Assembly: GCA_020310875.1 (NCBI GenBank)
Contig: MU260053.1
Location: 1,105,001-1,169,000 of the forward strand
Source: Ceratopteris richardii
Lineage: Eukaryota > Streptophyta > Polypodiopsida > Polypodiales > Pteridaceae
DNA: 64,000 nucleotides
Direction: 5' to 3'
Shown: positions 63,875-64,000 of the stretch, one piece after another
How the letters are laid out: the number at the start of each line of letters is the position of its first letter
Numbering within the stretch: position 1 is the stretch's first letter
The notes under the pieces: generated by a model
The model's database searches: none
What the model was told of the DNA's origin: nothing
The model's input: the letters and a program-made list of their open reading frames with translations, nothing else
Translations under genes and position numbers: made by a program

Positions 63875-64000
63875 TGGGGTGGCATTGAGTTGGTTTTATA
63901 GGCAACTCGGTAGGCCCAAACAACATGATGAAGTTGTTTGTCCCAATCAGAGCGTTTGTTATTTACTAATTTTGTCAATACATTACATAGGATCTTGTTT
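63875..64000 (-). pseudogene. Gypsy integrase, frame-shifted upstream part
   Basis: Minus-strand reading NKILCNVLTKLVNNKRSDWD and QLHHVVWAYRVAYKTN, the end of the integrase core, out of frame with the segment at 63422-63868. Cut by the window edge. Confidence 0.75.

Larger units (their letters stand above)
59832..64000 (-). mobile_element. 3' part of a Ty3/Gypsy element, runs off the window
   Basis: Minus-strand order from the right edge: integrase, a retropepsin-like ORF, a long non-coding region with a tandem duplication, a purine tract (60566-60581) and the 3' LTR (59832-60565). The 5' half and other LTR lie beyond 64000. The integrase C-terminus looks like the Tat/Athila side of Gypsy, which often carries extra ORFs; that placement is inferred from motif resemblance. 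Confidence 0.8.

Overview
This is a plant nuclear window, and nearly all of it is repeats. The evidence is a spliced nuclear gene for a mitochondrial complex I subunit of the plant type, several Ty1/Copia and Ty3/Gypsy lineages primed by initiator tRNA-Met, a LINE, tRNA-derived SINEs, a hAT-like non-autonomous element and many long microsatellites. The very large TE-filled introns and nested LTR elements suggest a large-genome vascular plant such as a fern, lycophyte or gymnosperm. That placement is inference; I cannot name the species.

The only host gene I can support is on the minus strand, from the ATG at 30934 to the TGA at 2879. It encodes the NDUFA9-like 39 kDa subunit of complex I. I could join 12 exons with GT-AG borders and consistent phases into a protein of about 401 residues, close to the usual plant length. 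Six introns are 90-193 bp, one is about 0.5 kb, and four are 4.4-8.5 kb. Intron 9 holds a LINE with an open reverse-transcriptase frame and an LTR. Intron 8 holds a hAT-like element and a Copia relic. Intron 7 holds a Gypsy relic with its 3' LTR.

Upstream of the gene (31.2-48.7 kb) is a SINE, then a nested stack. A minus-strand LTR element without recognisable genes (LTRs 32576-32997 and 48039-48405) is interrupted by a nearly intact plus-strand Copia (36766-42264, one in-frame TGA) and by a decayed minus-strand Copia (42626-47845). A second SINE abuts its right LTR.

The right end (49-64 kb) is a series of relics: a Gypsy pol (50.4-52.1), Copia pieces (52.1-54.8), a 5'-truncated Copia (54.8-59.7), and the 3' half of a minus-strand Gypsy that runs off the window. 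In that Gypsy, a retropepsin-like ORF with repeated WVPK-type motifs lies downstream of the integrase. The left end (0-1 kb) is an eroded Gypsy integrase.

The least expected signal is a putative RNA hairpin shared by LINE 3' ends. Its paired bases covary between copies, and in three copies it is followed by an ordered run of simple repeats.
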